In this document: piece by piece, positions 9,286-18,130 of the stretch
How the letters are laid out: each line of letters opens with the position of its first letter
How positions within the stretch are numbered: position 1 is the first letter of the stretch
Assembly (NCBI GenBank): GCA_963732765.1
Contig: CAVTAS010000008.1
Coordinates: 186,001 to 250,000 of the forward strand
Reading direction: 5' to 3'
Length of the DNA stretch: 64,000 nt
Source of the DNA: JANYHF01 sp963732765
GTDB taxonomy: Bacteria > Pseudomonadota > Alphaproteobacteria > Rhizobiales > Hyphomicrobiaceae
Made by a program: the position numbers and the translations under genes
The notes under the pieces: model-generated
What the model saw: only the letters and a program-made list of their open reading frames with translations
What the model was told of the DNA's origin: nothing
Database searches by the model: none

Positions 9286-9307
9286 CCGGCCTGCGCCGGG
9301 ATGACGA
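9286..9307. repeat. Short palindromic repeat CCGGC-CTGC-GCCGG plus GATGACGA
   Basis: A small hairpin (CCGGC / GCCGG around CTGC) followed by GATGACGA. The same 22 bases, with one mismatch, recur at 39374-39395, where they contain the start codon of an ABC permease. This kind of sequence is a common interspersed repeat in GC-rich proteobacteria. Confidence 0.7.
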
Positions 9308-9322
9308 TTTGGCGGATGGGCC

Positions 9323-9496
9323 TCAGCCTAGATAGAAGTCGTGCAGGAACGAGGGGCCGTCCATCAGGTCGATGCCGAGCGACGACTTGACCATGTAGAC
9401 GCCGACCATCACGACGCACACGGCCCAGCCGCCCACCATGCCGAGCACCAGCCGGTTGGCGGCTTCGTCGACGAGGCGGGTGGTCTTGGCGATCAT
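9323..9496 (-). CDS. Small hydrophobic protein of unknown function
   Basis: A possible 57-residue protein (MIAKTTRLVDEAANRLVLG...) with one clear membrane helix (about residues 18-38) followed by a short polar tail ending FLHDFYLG. The frame can start 54 bases further upstream, but that extension is Pro/Arg-rich and looks non-coding. No strong ribosome site precedes either start. The hydrophobic pattern argues for a real small membrane protein; no family is recognised. Confidence 0.45.
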   Translation of the reverse strand: MIAKTTRLVDEAANRLVLGMVGGWAVCVVMVGVYMVKSSLGIDLMDGPSFLHDFYLG

Positions 9497-9671
9497 GGCG
9501 GGCTCGCGGGGAGTGAAGGGGCCGGGTGAACCCTTCCGTGCAAGCCTCATGCCGCACCCAAATCGTGTTGCCGGCCGCCCCGGTTGACTTCTGATCGGCC
9601 ATCGTAGTGACTTGCCGCCAGCCGCCGTCGCGCGACCGTCTTCCTGCCAATCCCCTAACCGGAGTTAACCC

Positions 9672-10286
9672 ATGCTGAAACTCTACGACATGGAGCGCAG
9701 CGGCAATTGCTATAAGGCGCGGCTGATGCTGTCGCTGCTCGGCCTGGAGCACACCAGGCAGACCGTGGACCTCTCCAAGAAGGAACAGCTGGAGCCGTGG
9801 TTTCTGGCCATCAACCCGCTGCACCAGGTGCCGGTGTTGGACGATGACGGAACGATCATCCGGGACAGCGGCGCCGTGCTGGTCTATCTGGCGGCCAAGT
9901 ACGATGCGGCGCGCACGTGGTATCCGTCCGATCCGGCTGGCATGGCGCACATCCAGGGTTGGCTGGCCTATGCCAGCAACGAGGTCCTGAACAACCTGGC
10001 TGCGGTTCGCGCCATCGGGCTCGGCATTCGTCCCGGCAATCTGGCCGAGGCGCAGGAGAAGGCGCGTCCAATCCTGGCGCATCTGGACGCTGCATTGGTT
10101 GCGCAACCGTGGCTGGCTGGCAACCAGCCCACTGTCGCCGATGTGGCCTGCTATCCGTATGCATGCCTAGTCTCGCAAGGCGGCATGACGCACGACGACT
10201 ATCCGGCGCTGGCCGCCTGGACCAAGCGCGTCGAGGGGCTGAAGGGCTATATCCCGCTGCCAGCCCGCCCTGCGGTCAAAGCGTGA
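9672..10286 (+). CDS. Glutathione S-transferase family protein
   Basis: A 204-residue cytosolic GST-fold protein. The N-terminal thioredoxin-like half (residues 1-80) has the glutathione-binding NPLHQVPVLDDDG loop with its cis-Pro and the RDSGAVLVYLA (E/D-S) motif; a helical C-terminal half contains the N-capping box segment (PTVADVACYPY). The likely catalytic N-terminal residue is within MERSGNCYK (Ser or Cys). Substrate cannot be told from sequence. A GGAG-type site precedes the ATG. The gene stands alone, with a long hairpin downstream before the next gene. Confidence 0.9.
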   Translation: MLKLYDMERSGNCYKARLMLSLLGLEHTRQTVDLSKKEQLEPWFLAINPLHQVPVLDDDGTIIRDSGAVLVYLAAKYDAARTWYPSDPAGMAHIQGWLAYASNEVLNNLAAVRAIGLGIRPGNLAEAQEKARPILAHLDAALVAQPWLAGNQPTVADVACYPYACLVSQGGMTHDDYPALAAWTKRVEGLKGYIPLPARPAVKA

Positions 10287-10446
10287 AAACGCCGTGCGAA
10301 CATCCTTGCCCGCTTCCCGGAGTTTGACGAGCCTTTGGGCGCGTCAAATATCCGGGACCTTCACGTGGTGCGGTTGTGCCCAGTTGGCGCAACGCACCTG
10401 GATTCAGGCCGCCGAAATAGTGCAACCGGGCTGCGCCACGTAAGGG

Positions 10447-10492
10447 TCCCGGAATTCGACGCGCGAAGAAAAAGGCGCGCCGAATTCCGGGA
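10447..10492. other. Long perfect-loop hairpin upstream of MFS gene
   Basis: An 18-bp inverted repeat with one mismatch (TCCCGGAATTCGACGCGC pairing with GCGCGCCGAATTCCGGGA) around the 10-base purine loop GAAGAAAAAG. It lies in the 266-base gap between the GST and MFS genes, 60 bases before the MFS start. There is no T-run on either side, so it is not a standard intrinsic terminator; it could be a repeat relic or an RNA structure in the MFS leader. Confidence 0.7.
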
Positions 10493-10552
10493 GGCGAGTG
10501 ATGCGGGTTTTTGTGGGGCATGGGTTTGTGCGTTCGATCGGCAGTGTAACAC

Positions 10553-11758
10553 ATGGCTGAAGTATCAAGCGAAACCGCGCGCGCCGTCGAGACCGAGCGC
10601 CGCCGCTGGCAAACGCTGCTGGCGGCGGTGGCCTCGGTCACCGTGTTCGGTTTCGCGCTCGGCGAGATGTTTCCGCTGTTGTCGCTGATCATGGAAAAGG
10701 CCGGCATGAGTTCGGCCATGATCGGCTTCAATACGGCCATGCAACCCATCGGCATTCTGCTCTCTGGGCTGATTGTCCCGCCGTTGACGCGCCGCTTCGG
10801 CGCCAAGCATGTGCTGCTTGTGGCCGCTGCGGTCGCGGCCGCGATTGTGCTGATGTACCCGTTTGTCCCGATCGTGTGGGGCTGGTTCCTGCTGCGCATC
10901 CTGCAGGGGATCGCCGTCTCCACGCTGTTCTCGATCAGTGAGGCTTGGATCGTTCAGTCCGCTGATGGTGAGTATCGTTCGCGCGTCATCGCGATCTATT
11001 CGAGCATTCTGGCCTGCAGTTTCGGGCTCGGCCCCGCGCTCATCGCCGTCACCGGCATCGAGGGGTTCATGCCGTTCGGTATCGGCGCTGCCGTGTTGCT
11101 GGCCGCCACGCTGCCCGTTTTCTCGGTGACATCGCCCGCTCCCGTCCACGACGAGGCCAACGGCCCGGCCATCTCGTTCTTCGGCCTCGTTCGCAAGGCG
11201 CCGGTGCTGCTGCTGTCGGTGGTGGTGTTCGCGCTGTTCGATGCTGCCTGCCTCGGCTTCCTGCCGGTTTACGCGTTGCGGCGTGGCCTCTCACAGGAAA
11301 CCGCCGCGCTCACCTTGACCATCCTGGTGCTGGGCAACGTCGCGCTGCAGTTCCCGATCGGCTGGCTCGGCGATGTGCTGCCCAAGCGCAAGGTCATGAT
11401 GGGATGCGTCGCGGTCACCGCCGTGTTCACGGCGCTGCTGCCTTCGGTCATCGGCACGCCGTTGCAATGGGTCATACTGATCATCATCGGCTCATCATCG
11501 GCCGGCATCTACACCATGGCGTTGTCGGAAGTGGGCGAACGCTTCACCGGGGCCGAACTCGTCACCGGTACGGCCGCCATCGCCAGCATGTGGGGCCTCG
11601 GCGCCCTGCTCGGCGCGCTCTTGACGGGGTGGGCGATGCAGACCTTCGGACCGGACGGCTTCCCCTACTCCAGCGCGCTGGTCATGGCAATATTCGCCGG
11701 CGTGATGGTGTGGCGCGAGCGGTGGAAAAGCGCACACACGTTGGGTCAGCCAACCTGA
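10553..11758 (+). CDS. MFS transporter, YcaD-like
   Basis: A 401-residue, 12-helix major facilitator protein. The cytoplasmic loop 2-3 carries PPLTRRFGAKHVLL, the form of MFS motif A seen in the YcaD-like branch, and the repeat half has GWLGDVLPKRKVM. The segment SISEAWIVQSADGEYRSRVIA after helix 4 is typical of this branch. Substrate unknown. The start at 10553 gives a short charged N-terminus before helix 1. It converges on gltX and the two coding regions overlap by 13 bases. Confidence 0.85.
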   Translation: MAEVSSETARAVETERRRWQTLLAAVASVTVFGFALGEMFPLLSLIMEKAGMSSAMIGFNTAMQPIGILLSGLIVPPLTRRFGAKHVLLVAAAVAAAIVLMYPFVPIVWGWFLLRILQGIAVSTLFSISEAWIVQSADGEYRSRVIAIYSSILACSFGLGPALIAVTGIEGFMPFGIGAAVLLAATLPVFSVTSPAPVHDEANGPAISFFGLVRKAPVLLLSVVVFALFDAACLGFLPVYALRRGLSQETAALTLTILVLGNVALQFPIGWLGDVLPKRKVMMGCVAVTAVFTALLPSVIGTPLQWVILIIIGSSSAGIYTMALSEVGERFTGAELVTGTAAIASMWGLGALLGALLTGWAMQTFGPDGFPYSSALVMAIFAGVMVWRERWKSAHTLGQPT

Positions 11759-13179
11759 TCCTTCAGCCGGGCCAGCGACTCCTCGCGGCCGAGGCTCGCC
11801 AGAACGTCGAAAATGCCCGGGGATGTGGTCTTGCCGGTCAGCGCGACGCGCAAGGGCTGGGCGAGCTTGCCGAGTTTCAGCCCGGCTCCGTCGGCATAGG
11901 ACTTGACGGCTGCTTCCAGCGCCGGGGCGTCCCAGTCGTTGGCGGCGGACAATATGCCGTAGACGCCGGTCAGCGCCGCCTTGCCCTCGGGGGCGAGCTG
12001 CTTTTGCGCGTCCGGATCGATGGTCAGCGGGCGCTGCGCGAACAGATAGGCCGCGTTGTCGATCAGCTCGACCAGCGTTTTGGCGCGCTCCTTCAATCCC
12101 GGCAACGCGCCGCGCAACCGCGCCCAATCGGCATCGGTGCGGGCCGCGACCCACGCCTGGCGATCCGGCGCATTGGCCAGCATGGCGCGCAAGGCCGTCA
12201 TTAGATCATCAGCTGACGTCTCACGCATGTAATGGCCGTTGACATTGGCCAGCTTGAGAAAATCGAAGCGAGCGGGGCTGCGCCCGATGGCGGGCAGGTC
12301 GAACCACTGCAGCATCTGGCCCGAGCTCATGATCTCGTCGTCGCCATGCGACCAGCCGAGCCGGACCAGATAGTTGCGCAAGGCCACCGGCAGATAGCCC
12401 ATGTCGCGGTACGCTTCGACGCCGAGCGCGCCGTGGCGCTTGGAGAGCTTGGCGCCGTCGGGGCCGTGGATGAGAGGAATATGCGAGAAAGACGGGCGAT
12501 CCCACCCCATCGCCACATAGATCTGCGACTGCCGCGCCGCGTTGGTGAGGTGGTCGTCGCCGCGGATGATGTGCGTGACGCCCATGTCGTGATCGTCGAC
12601 CACCACTGAGAGATTGTAGGTCGGATTGCCGTCGCCGCGCAGGATGATGAGGTCGTCCAGATTCTCGTTCTGGAACACCACACGGCCCTGCACCTGGTCG
12701 TCAATCACCGTCTCGCCGGTGCGCGGCGCCTTGAAGCGGATCGCCGGTTTCACACCCGCTGGAGCCTCGCTCTCGGGACGGTCGCGCCAGGCGCCGTCGT
12801 AGACCGGGGGCTTGCCGGCAGCCCGCGCCGTCTCGCGCATGAACTCCAGTTCAGCTGGCGTGCAATAGCACTTGTAGGCATGCCCCTTGGCCAAAAGCTC
12901 CTGGGCAATCTCCTGGTGCCGCTTTGCGCGCGCGTACTGATAAATGGGCTCGCCGTCCCAATCGAGGCCGAGCCACTTCAGGCCGTCGAGGATGGCGGCG
13001 ACGGCCGCGTCGGTGGAGCGCTCCCGGTCCGTGTCCTCGATGCGGAGCAGGAACTTGCCGCCGCGGCCGCGCGCATACAGCCAGTTGAACAGGGCCGTGC
13101 GTGCGCCGCCAATATGGAGATAGCCGGTGGGGGACGGGGCAAAGCGTGTGACGACCTGGGACTTGGGCGTGTCTGGCAT
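11746..13179 (-). CDS. gltX: Glutamyl-tRNA synthetase
   Basis: Class I aminoacyl-tRNA synthetase charging tRNA-Glu (and possibly tRNA-Gln in organisms using GatCAB). The 477-residue protein has the HIGH-type motif PSPTGYLHIGGAR at residues 15-27 and the KMSKS-type motif DGAKLSKRHG about residue 255, with a C-terminal anticodon-binding helical domain. The start at 13179 (MPDTPKSQ) fits the family; the frame stays open upstream but that sequence is the antisense of comEC. Divergent comEC starts 124 bases away, a neighbourhood conserved in Hyphomicrobiales. Confidence 0.96.
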   Translation of the reverse strand: MPDTPKSQVVTRFAPSPTGYLHIGGARTALFNWLYARGRGGKFLLRIEDTDRERSTDAAVAAILDGLKWLGLDWDGEPIYQYARAKRHQEIAQELLAKGHAYKCYCTPAELEFMRETARAAGKPPVYDGAWRDRPESEAPAGVKPAIRFKAPRTGETVIDDQVQGRVVFQNENLDDLIILRGDGNPTYNLSVVVDDHDMGVTHIIRGDDHLTNAARQSQIYVAMGWDRPSFSHIPLIHGPDGAKLSKRHGALGVEAYRDMGYLPVALRNYLVRLGWSHGDDEIMSSGQMLQWFDLPAIGRSPARFDFLKLANVNGHYMRETSADDLMTALRAMLANAPDRQAWVAARTDADWARLRGALPGLKERAKTLVELIDNAAYLFAQRPLTIDPDAQKQLAPEGKAALTGVYGILSAANDWDAPALEAAVKSYADGAGLKLGKLAQPLRVALTGKTTSPGIFDVLASLGREESLARLKDQVG

Positions 13180-13302
13180 AGCGAAAGCCTTCTGAAGCCG
13201 AGCCGCCGTTGGCCGGCCGTGTGTTGCGTAACCGTTGCGTAACTGGGCGTGCTCTAGCACGGGCCGCCCAGGTGAGTAAGGCCGTTTGGCCTGAGCCGTA
13301 TC

Positions 13303-15792
13303 ATGGGTGTGTTGAGTGCACGGGCTGAGTTGTGGCTTGCCGGCGCGACCAGCGTCAACCCGGCGATTGCCTGGCGTCGGCTTGCGCGCCGCTCGGTCGG
13401 CCTGTTCGATATCGCGGGGCTGTTGGACGCCGAGCAGGACCGCTGGTTTCTGTGGGTGCCGGTGTTTGTGGGGATCGGGGTCGGGCTGTACTTCGCGGCG
13501 CCCCTTGAGCCGGTCTGGGTGCTGGCGATCGCCCCCCTGCTGGTGGCGGTCGGGTTGCGGCTCACGGCGCGGCGCGGGCTGTTGGTGCTGGCGCTGACGG
13601 GAGCGCTGCTCTGCATTGCCATCGGCTTTGCGGCTGCCAAACTGCGCGTGGAATGGGTGCGCGGGCCCGTCATGCCGTTTTCGCGGCAAGTCCAGACCGT
13701 GCACGGATGGGTCGAGGTGGTCGAGCGGCGCGCCGAAAAGGGCGTGCGGCTGACCATCCGGGTTGCGAGCATCGATGGGATGGCGCCGGCAGCGACGCCG
13801 ATCCGAATCCGCGTCACTTCGAGGTTTGGCAACAATGGCGTGCTGGCGGGCGACGCGCTGACCGTGCGCGCGATGCTGCAACCTCCGCCGCAGCCGTCTG
13901 AGCCGAACGGTTATGACTTTGCGCGCCAGGCGTGGTTCGCGGGCGTCGGCGGAGTCGGATTCAGCCTTGGCCGGCCGGTACCGGAGCCGGCGCTGACCGG
14001 CATGCCGTTGTGGACCGGCTTGACGACCATTTTCGAGCGCATGCGCGAAGAAATCAGCATACGCATTACAACGGCGCTGCCGGGACCGAGCGGCCTCTTG
14101 ACGGACGCGCTGGTGACCGGCGAACAAAAGAGCATCCCGCCGGAGATCACCGATGCGCTGCGCGACAGCGGACTGTCGCATCTGCTGGCAATTTCCGGCC
14201 TGCAGATCACCATCATGGCCGGCGCCTTCTTCGGCTTGACGCGCGGGGTGCTGGCGGCCTTTCCGAACATCGCGCTGCGCTGGCCGGTGAAAAAGATCGC
14301 GACAGCGGCCGGCCTCGCCGGCGCGACAGTCTACGTCGTGATGTCGGGCGCGGGCAGCGCGACCTGCCGGGCCTATGTGATGGTCGCGGTTGGCCTTCTG
14401 GCGGTGTTGCTGGACCGGCCCGGGCTCTCGATGCGCAACCTGGCCATCGCGGCGCTGTGCCTGATTCTGCCACAGCCCGAAACGCTGCTGGATCCGAGCT
14501 TTCAGATGTCGTTCTCGGCCGTCGTGGCGCTGATGGCGGCCTACGAATGGGCCGGGGACTGGGCTCGCCCAGGCGCCCAAGCCGGCGGCGCATCGCGGCG
14601 AAAGCCCAAAGCGAACGACGGCGGTTTCGCCTGGGCGATCTGGGGTATGGGGGTGTTTGGCCGGATTCTGCGCGAGACTTGCGCCGCCACCACCATCGCC
14701 ACGCTGGCCGTGGCGCCCTATTCTCTGTTCACGTTTCATCGGCTGCCGGTCTATGGCATCCTCGCCAACATCCTGGCCGAGCCGCTGTTCAACCTCGCCA
14801 TCATGCCGCTGGTGGCCGTGGTGCTGGCCGCGATGCCGTTTGGGCTGGAAGCCTGGCCGCTGCTGCTGGTGGACCAGTGCGTCGGCTTATTGCTGGGGAT
14901 CGCGCACTGGGTGAGCGGGCTGCCGGGGGCGGTGGTGCTGGTGCCGCAGATGCCGGTGTTTGCGTTGGCAGCGATCACACTTGGCGCGGCCTGGCTGTGC
15001 TTGTGGCGGCAGAACTGGCGCTACTTCGGGCTGATCGGGATCGGTATCGGCATGTTGATGGCGGTGCGCGGCGAGACGGCCGATGTCTTGATCGGGCGCG
15101 AGGGCACGCCGATAGCGATCCGGTTGGCGAACGGCGAACTCTCTGCGCTGCCCGGCAAGGGCGGCGTTTTTGATTTGACGCAATGGTTGCAGGCCGATGC
15201 CGACGGCCGCGATGTCGGACTGCTGCGGACCGGTCAGGGGTTCCGCTGCGACGGGCTTGGCTGCACGGCGCTGGTCGGTGGCAAGGTGCTGGCGATTTCC
15301 GATGCGCCCGCTTCGCTCGCCGACGATTGCGCCAACGCGGCCATTGTCATCCTGCGCTACCGGCAGCCGCACCCCTGCGTCGGTCCTGCCCTGGTGTTGG
15401 ACGCGCGCGATCTCAGGGCCGGCGGCGCCCATGCGATCCGGCTTGGCGGCGGCCGGCCGGTTGTCGAGACGGTCGCCACAGGCCGGGGCGATCGGCCTTG
15501 GGCGCTCGCCAGCATTTTGGCCTCCGCGCACACTCAGGTCGAAGACTTCGCCACACCCGGTTGGCAGAACGGCGTCGCCAAGCCGTCGGCCGTTCGCAAG
15601 AGCGTCAGCCCGGATGAACGAGCCAAGGCAGCCAAGGGCGCCAAGAAGACATCCAAGTCCAAAGCGAAGGCCAAGCAGGCGCCACAGACACCACCTCCGC
15701 CGCCGCCCGCCGCCGACGCACCCAGCGTTTCGGCCGAACGCGCGCTGCCTGCCGGTTCACCCGCGAAAACGCTTGCCAGCCTCGATCAATAG
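13303..15792 (+). CDS. comEC: ComEC/Rec2 family DNA-uptake channel protein
   Basis: Inner-membrane protein of 829 residues predicted to conduct single-stranded DNA during natural transformation. Order: two N-terminal membrane helices, a DUF4131-type OB-like region (residues about 100-200), the competence core with HLLAISGLQI and about ten helices (including NILAEPLFNLAIMPL), then a soluble C-terminal domain. The metallo-beta-lactamase domain of Gram-positive ComEC is not obvious; the terminal part has a few Cys residues (RCDGLGCTAL) and ends in a Lys/Pro-rich tail (KKTSKSKAKAK then a Pro run). The last 7 bases overlap the end of convergent lexA. Confidence 0.9.
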   Translation: MGVLSARAELWLAGATSVNPAIAWRRLARRSVGLFDIAGLLDAEQDRWFLWVPVFVGIGVGLYFAAPLEPVWVLAIAPLLVAVGLRLTARRGLLVLALTGALLCIAIGFAAAKLRVEWVRGPVMPFSRQVQTVHGWVEVVERRAEKGVRLTIRVASIDGMAPAATPIRIRVTSRFGNNGVLAGDALTVRAMLQPPPQPSEPNGYDFARQAWFAGVGGVGFSLGRPVPEPALTGMPLWTGLTTIFERMREEISIRITTALPGPSGLLTDALVTGEQKSIPPEITDALRDSGLSHLLAISGLQITIMAGAFFGLTRGVLAAFPNIALRWPVKKIATAAGLAGATVYVVMSGAGSATCRAYVMVAVGLLAVLLDRPGLSMRNLAIAALCLILPQPETLLDPSFQMSFSAVVALMAAYEWAGDWARPGAQAGGASRRKPKANDGGFAWAIWGMGVFGRILRETCAATTIATLAVAPYSLFTFHRLPVYGILANILAEPLFNLAIMPLVAVVLAAMPFGLEAWPLLLVDQCVGLLLGIAHWVSGLPGAVVLVPQMPVFALAAITLGAAWLCLWRQNWRYFGLIGIGIGMLMAVRGETADVLIGREGTPIAIRLANGELSALPGKGGVFDLTQWLQADADGRDVGLLRTGQGFRCDGLGCTALVGGKVLAISDAPASLADDCANAAIVILRYRQPHPCVGPALVLDARDLRAGGAHAIRLGGGRPVVETVATGRGDRPWALASILASAHTQVEDFATPGWQNGVAKPSAVRKSVSPDERAKAAKGAKKTSKSKAKAKQAPQTPPPPPPAADAPSVSAERALPAGSPAKTLASLDQ

Positions 15793-16514
15793 CGCCGGAT
15801 CAAGCCCACCAGCGTGCCCTGCACGTCGACCTGGTCGGGGCCGAAGATGCGGGTCTCGTAGGCCGGGTTGGCCGCTTCCAGCGCGATCGATGCGCCTTTG
15901 CGGCGCAGCCGCTTCAGCGTCGCCTCCTCGCCCAGCACCAGCGCAACGACGATGTCGCCGCTGCCGGCGGTATTGCCACGTTTGATGATCACCACGTCGT
16001 CTTCCAGAATGCCGGCGTTGATCATGGAGTCGCCCTTGACCTCAAGCGCGAAGTGCTCGCCGCCCATCACCATGTCTGGCGGCACCTCGATGTCGTAGGC
16101 ATGGTTCTGGATCGCTTCGATCGGCACGCCGGCAGCGATACGCCCCATCACGGGCACCGAAACCGCGCCGCGATAGTCCGACAATTTCGGCGTTGGCGTC
16201 GACCGGCCTTGCACGACGCTGGGTGTGAAGCCGCGCTCGGGGGCCGCAGCCGATCCGGCCGCCTCACTCGCCTTGCCGCTGTGTTTCGATGCGCCCATCG
16301 AGTCTGGGAGTTTCACAACTTCCAGCGCGCGCGCCCGATGCGGCATGCGGCGGATGAAGCCGCGCTCCTCCAGCGCCATGATCAGGCGGTGGATGCCGGA
16401 CTTGGACTTCAAGTCCAGCGCGTCCTTCATCTCGTCGAACGATGGGGGAACGCCCGTTTCGGTCAACCGTTCGTGGATGAACAGCAGCAGATCCCTCTGC
16501 TTGGCGGTGAGCAT
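15786..16514 (-). CDS. lexA: SOS response repressor and autoprotease
   Basis: Represses SOS genes and self-cleaves when RecA is activated by DNA damage. The N-terminal winged helix (residues 1-70, KQRDLLLFIHERLTETG) and the C-terminal S24 peptidase domain are both complete: cleavage site Ala128-Gly129 in GRIAAGVP, catalytic Ser163 in KGDSMINAG and Lys201 in EATLKRLRR. The 40-residue linker between the domains is long and Ser/Ala-rich, as usual in alphaproteobacteria. An SOS box sits 87 bases upstream of the start, so the gene should be autoregulated. Confidence 0.96.
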   Translation of the reverse strand: MLTAKQRDLLLFIHERLTETGVPPSFDEMKDALDLKSKSGIHRLIMALEERGFIRRMPHRARALEVVKLPDSMGASKHSGKASEAAGSAAAPERGFTPSVVQGRSTPTPKLSDYRGAVSVPVMGRIAAGVPIEAIQNHAYDIEVPPDMVMGGEHFALEVKGDSMINAGILEDDVVIIKRGNTAGSGDIVVALVLGEEATLKRLRRKGASIALEAANPAYETRIFGPDQVDVQGTLVGLIRRY

Positions 16515-16600
16515 TTGTAGCGACCCCTTTCGGGTTGGAAGTCTCGCAGTTGCAGCCGTGTGGAACGCGGTCTTGCACAAAGAGTGAACGAACCATAGTT

Positions 16601-16615
16601 GTTCGCGCAATGTTC
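16601..16615 (-). promoter_or_regulatory. LexA-binding SOS box GTTC-N7-GTTC
   Basis: The direct repeat GTTC-GCGCAAT-GTTC is an exact match to the alphaproteobacterial LexA site. It lies between the divergent lexA (start 16514) and the opposite flank, so autoregulation of lexA is expected. The DHA2 transporter ends at 16667 and is transcribed towards it, so it is not a likely target. Confidence 0.85.
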
Positions 16616-16666
16616 CGCAAGCGTTATTTTCGGGATTTGGCCGATTCGCAACGGCTGACATTGGGG

Positions 16667-18061
16667 TCAGGATACCGTAGGCGTGGCGACCAGATCGCGG
16701 CCAGCCGACGCGGGCAGGCGGGCATGCACCGGCACCGAGGTTGCCGCAATCGCGGCGAGCACCAGGAAGGCGGCGCTGAGGTCCCAGGCGTCCAGCTCAC
16801 TGACGCCACGGATAGCCACCGAGGCCTCGATGACCAGTGCCGCGACCGCCACGCCAATGGAGCTGGAAAGCTGCTGGGTGACGCTTGCCAGCGTTGCTGC
16901 GGCGCTGGCCTGCTCGGACTGAATGTCGGCGAAAGTGATGGCGTTGAGCGCGGTGAACTGAAGCGAGCGCAGGAAGCCGCCGGCCAGGAACAGCGCCATG
17001 ATGGCGAGATGCGGCGTGCTGGCGCTGAGCAGCACGGTGGCGGCCATCAGGATGGCGCTGATTAGGCCGTTCCACATCAGAACCTTGCGGAAGCCGAAAC
17101 GGCGCAGGATGGGATGCGCGGTGGTCTTCATGAGCAGCGCCCCGGCCGCGGCGACAAAAGTCAGCGAGCCCGCACCGAACGGCGTCATGCCAAAGCCCAG
17201 CTGCAGCAACAGCGGCAGCAAGAACGGCAGCGCGCCGATGCCGATGCGGAACAACGCGCCGGCCACCACGCCGGAGTGAAAGCTGGGATCGGCCAATAGG
17301 CGAAGATCCAGGACCGGATGCTCGATCGTGCGGGCGCGGCGCAGGTAGATCGCGGTCAGGATAGCTCCCGCCACCAGCATGCCAATCGGCCAGATCGGCG
17401 ACAGCGACTCCCGGCCGATCAGCGTGATCCCGAACAAGAGAGCACTCAACCCCAGTCCCGACAAGGCGAAGCCGACCCAGTCGAAGGGCTTGGTCTGCTC
17501 TTCGCGCACCTCGGGCAGCAACAGATAGGCCAGCACCAGGCCGAGCAGGCAAACCGGGACGTTGATCCAGAAGATCCAGCGCCAGTGGTAATAGGTGGTG
17601 ATGAAACCGCCCAGCGGTGGACCGATCACGGGACCGATCAGGGCGGGGACGGTGAGATAGGTCAGCGCCTCCAGCATCTCGTGGCGCGGCACCATGCGCA
17701 GGATGATGAGACGGGCGACCGGCACCATCAAGGCGCCCCCCACGCCCTGCAGCATGCGAAAGCCGATCAAGGAGAACAGCGACTGGGAAAATCCGCAGCC
17801 GATCGAGCCCAGCGTGAACACCGCCATCGCGAGTTGGAAAATAATGCGTGCGCCGAAGCGGTCGGCGGCCCAGCCGCTGATCGGGATGAAGACGGCCAGG
17901 CTGAGCAGATAGGACGTGAACGCGAGTTTCAGAGTGACCGGATCGGTGCCCAGGTCCACTGCCATGGCCGGCAAGCTGGTGGCGATCACGGTCTGGTCCA
18001 TGTTTTCCATGAACAGGCCGGCCGCGACCACCAAGGGCACCAGGCGGGAATTCCTAAGCAT
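16667..18061 (-). CDS. DHA2-type MFS multidrug exporter (EmrB/QacA-like)
   Basis: A 464-residue proton-driven exporter with about 14 helices. Motif D1 (FMENMDQTVIATSLPAMA) in helix 1, motif A (GWAADRFGARIIF) in loop 2-3, and motif C (PALIGPVIGPPLGGFI) in helix 5 identify the drug:H+ antiporter-2 family. Following GGFI comes HWRWIFWINVPVG-like HWRWIFWINVPVC, also diagnostic. No membrane-fusion partner gene lies next to it, which leaves open whether it works alone in the inner membrane. Substrate unknown. Confidence 0.9.
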   Translation of the reverse strand: MLRNSRLVPLVVAAGLFMENMDQTVIATSLPAMAVDLGTDPVTLKLAFTSYLLSLAVFIPISGWAADRFGARIIFQLAMAVFTLGSIGCGFSQSLFSLIGFRMLQGVGGALMVPVARLIILRMVPRHEMLEALTYLTVPALIGPVIGPPLGGFITTYYHWRWIFWINVPVCLLGLVLAYLLLPEVREEQTKPFDWVGFALSGLGLSALLFGITLIGRESLSPIWPIGMLVAGAILTAIYLRRARTIEHPVLDLRLLADPSFHSGVVAGALFRIGIGALPFLLPLLLQLGFGMTPFGAGSLTFVAAAGALLMKTTAHPILRRFGFRKVLMWNGLISAILMAATVLLSASTPHLAIMALFLAGGFLRSLQFTALNAITFADIQSEQASAAATLASVTQQLSSSIGVAVAALVIEASVAIRGVSELDAWDLSAAFLVLAAIAATSVPVHARLPASAGRDLVATPTVS

Positions 18062-18130
18062 AACTGCAGATGGCGTGGGAGCGGCCCGGAACGCAAGCGT
18101 GGCGCGGAGTCGCGCGTCCTCGGACGTTGC

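Noticed and set aside
13180..14739. Long N-terminal extension of the glutamyl-tRNA synthetase frame
   Set aside because: It is the antisense of comEC; the synthetase begins at 13179 with its HIGH motif close to the N-terminus.
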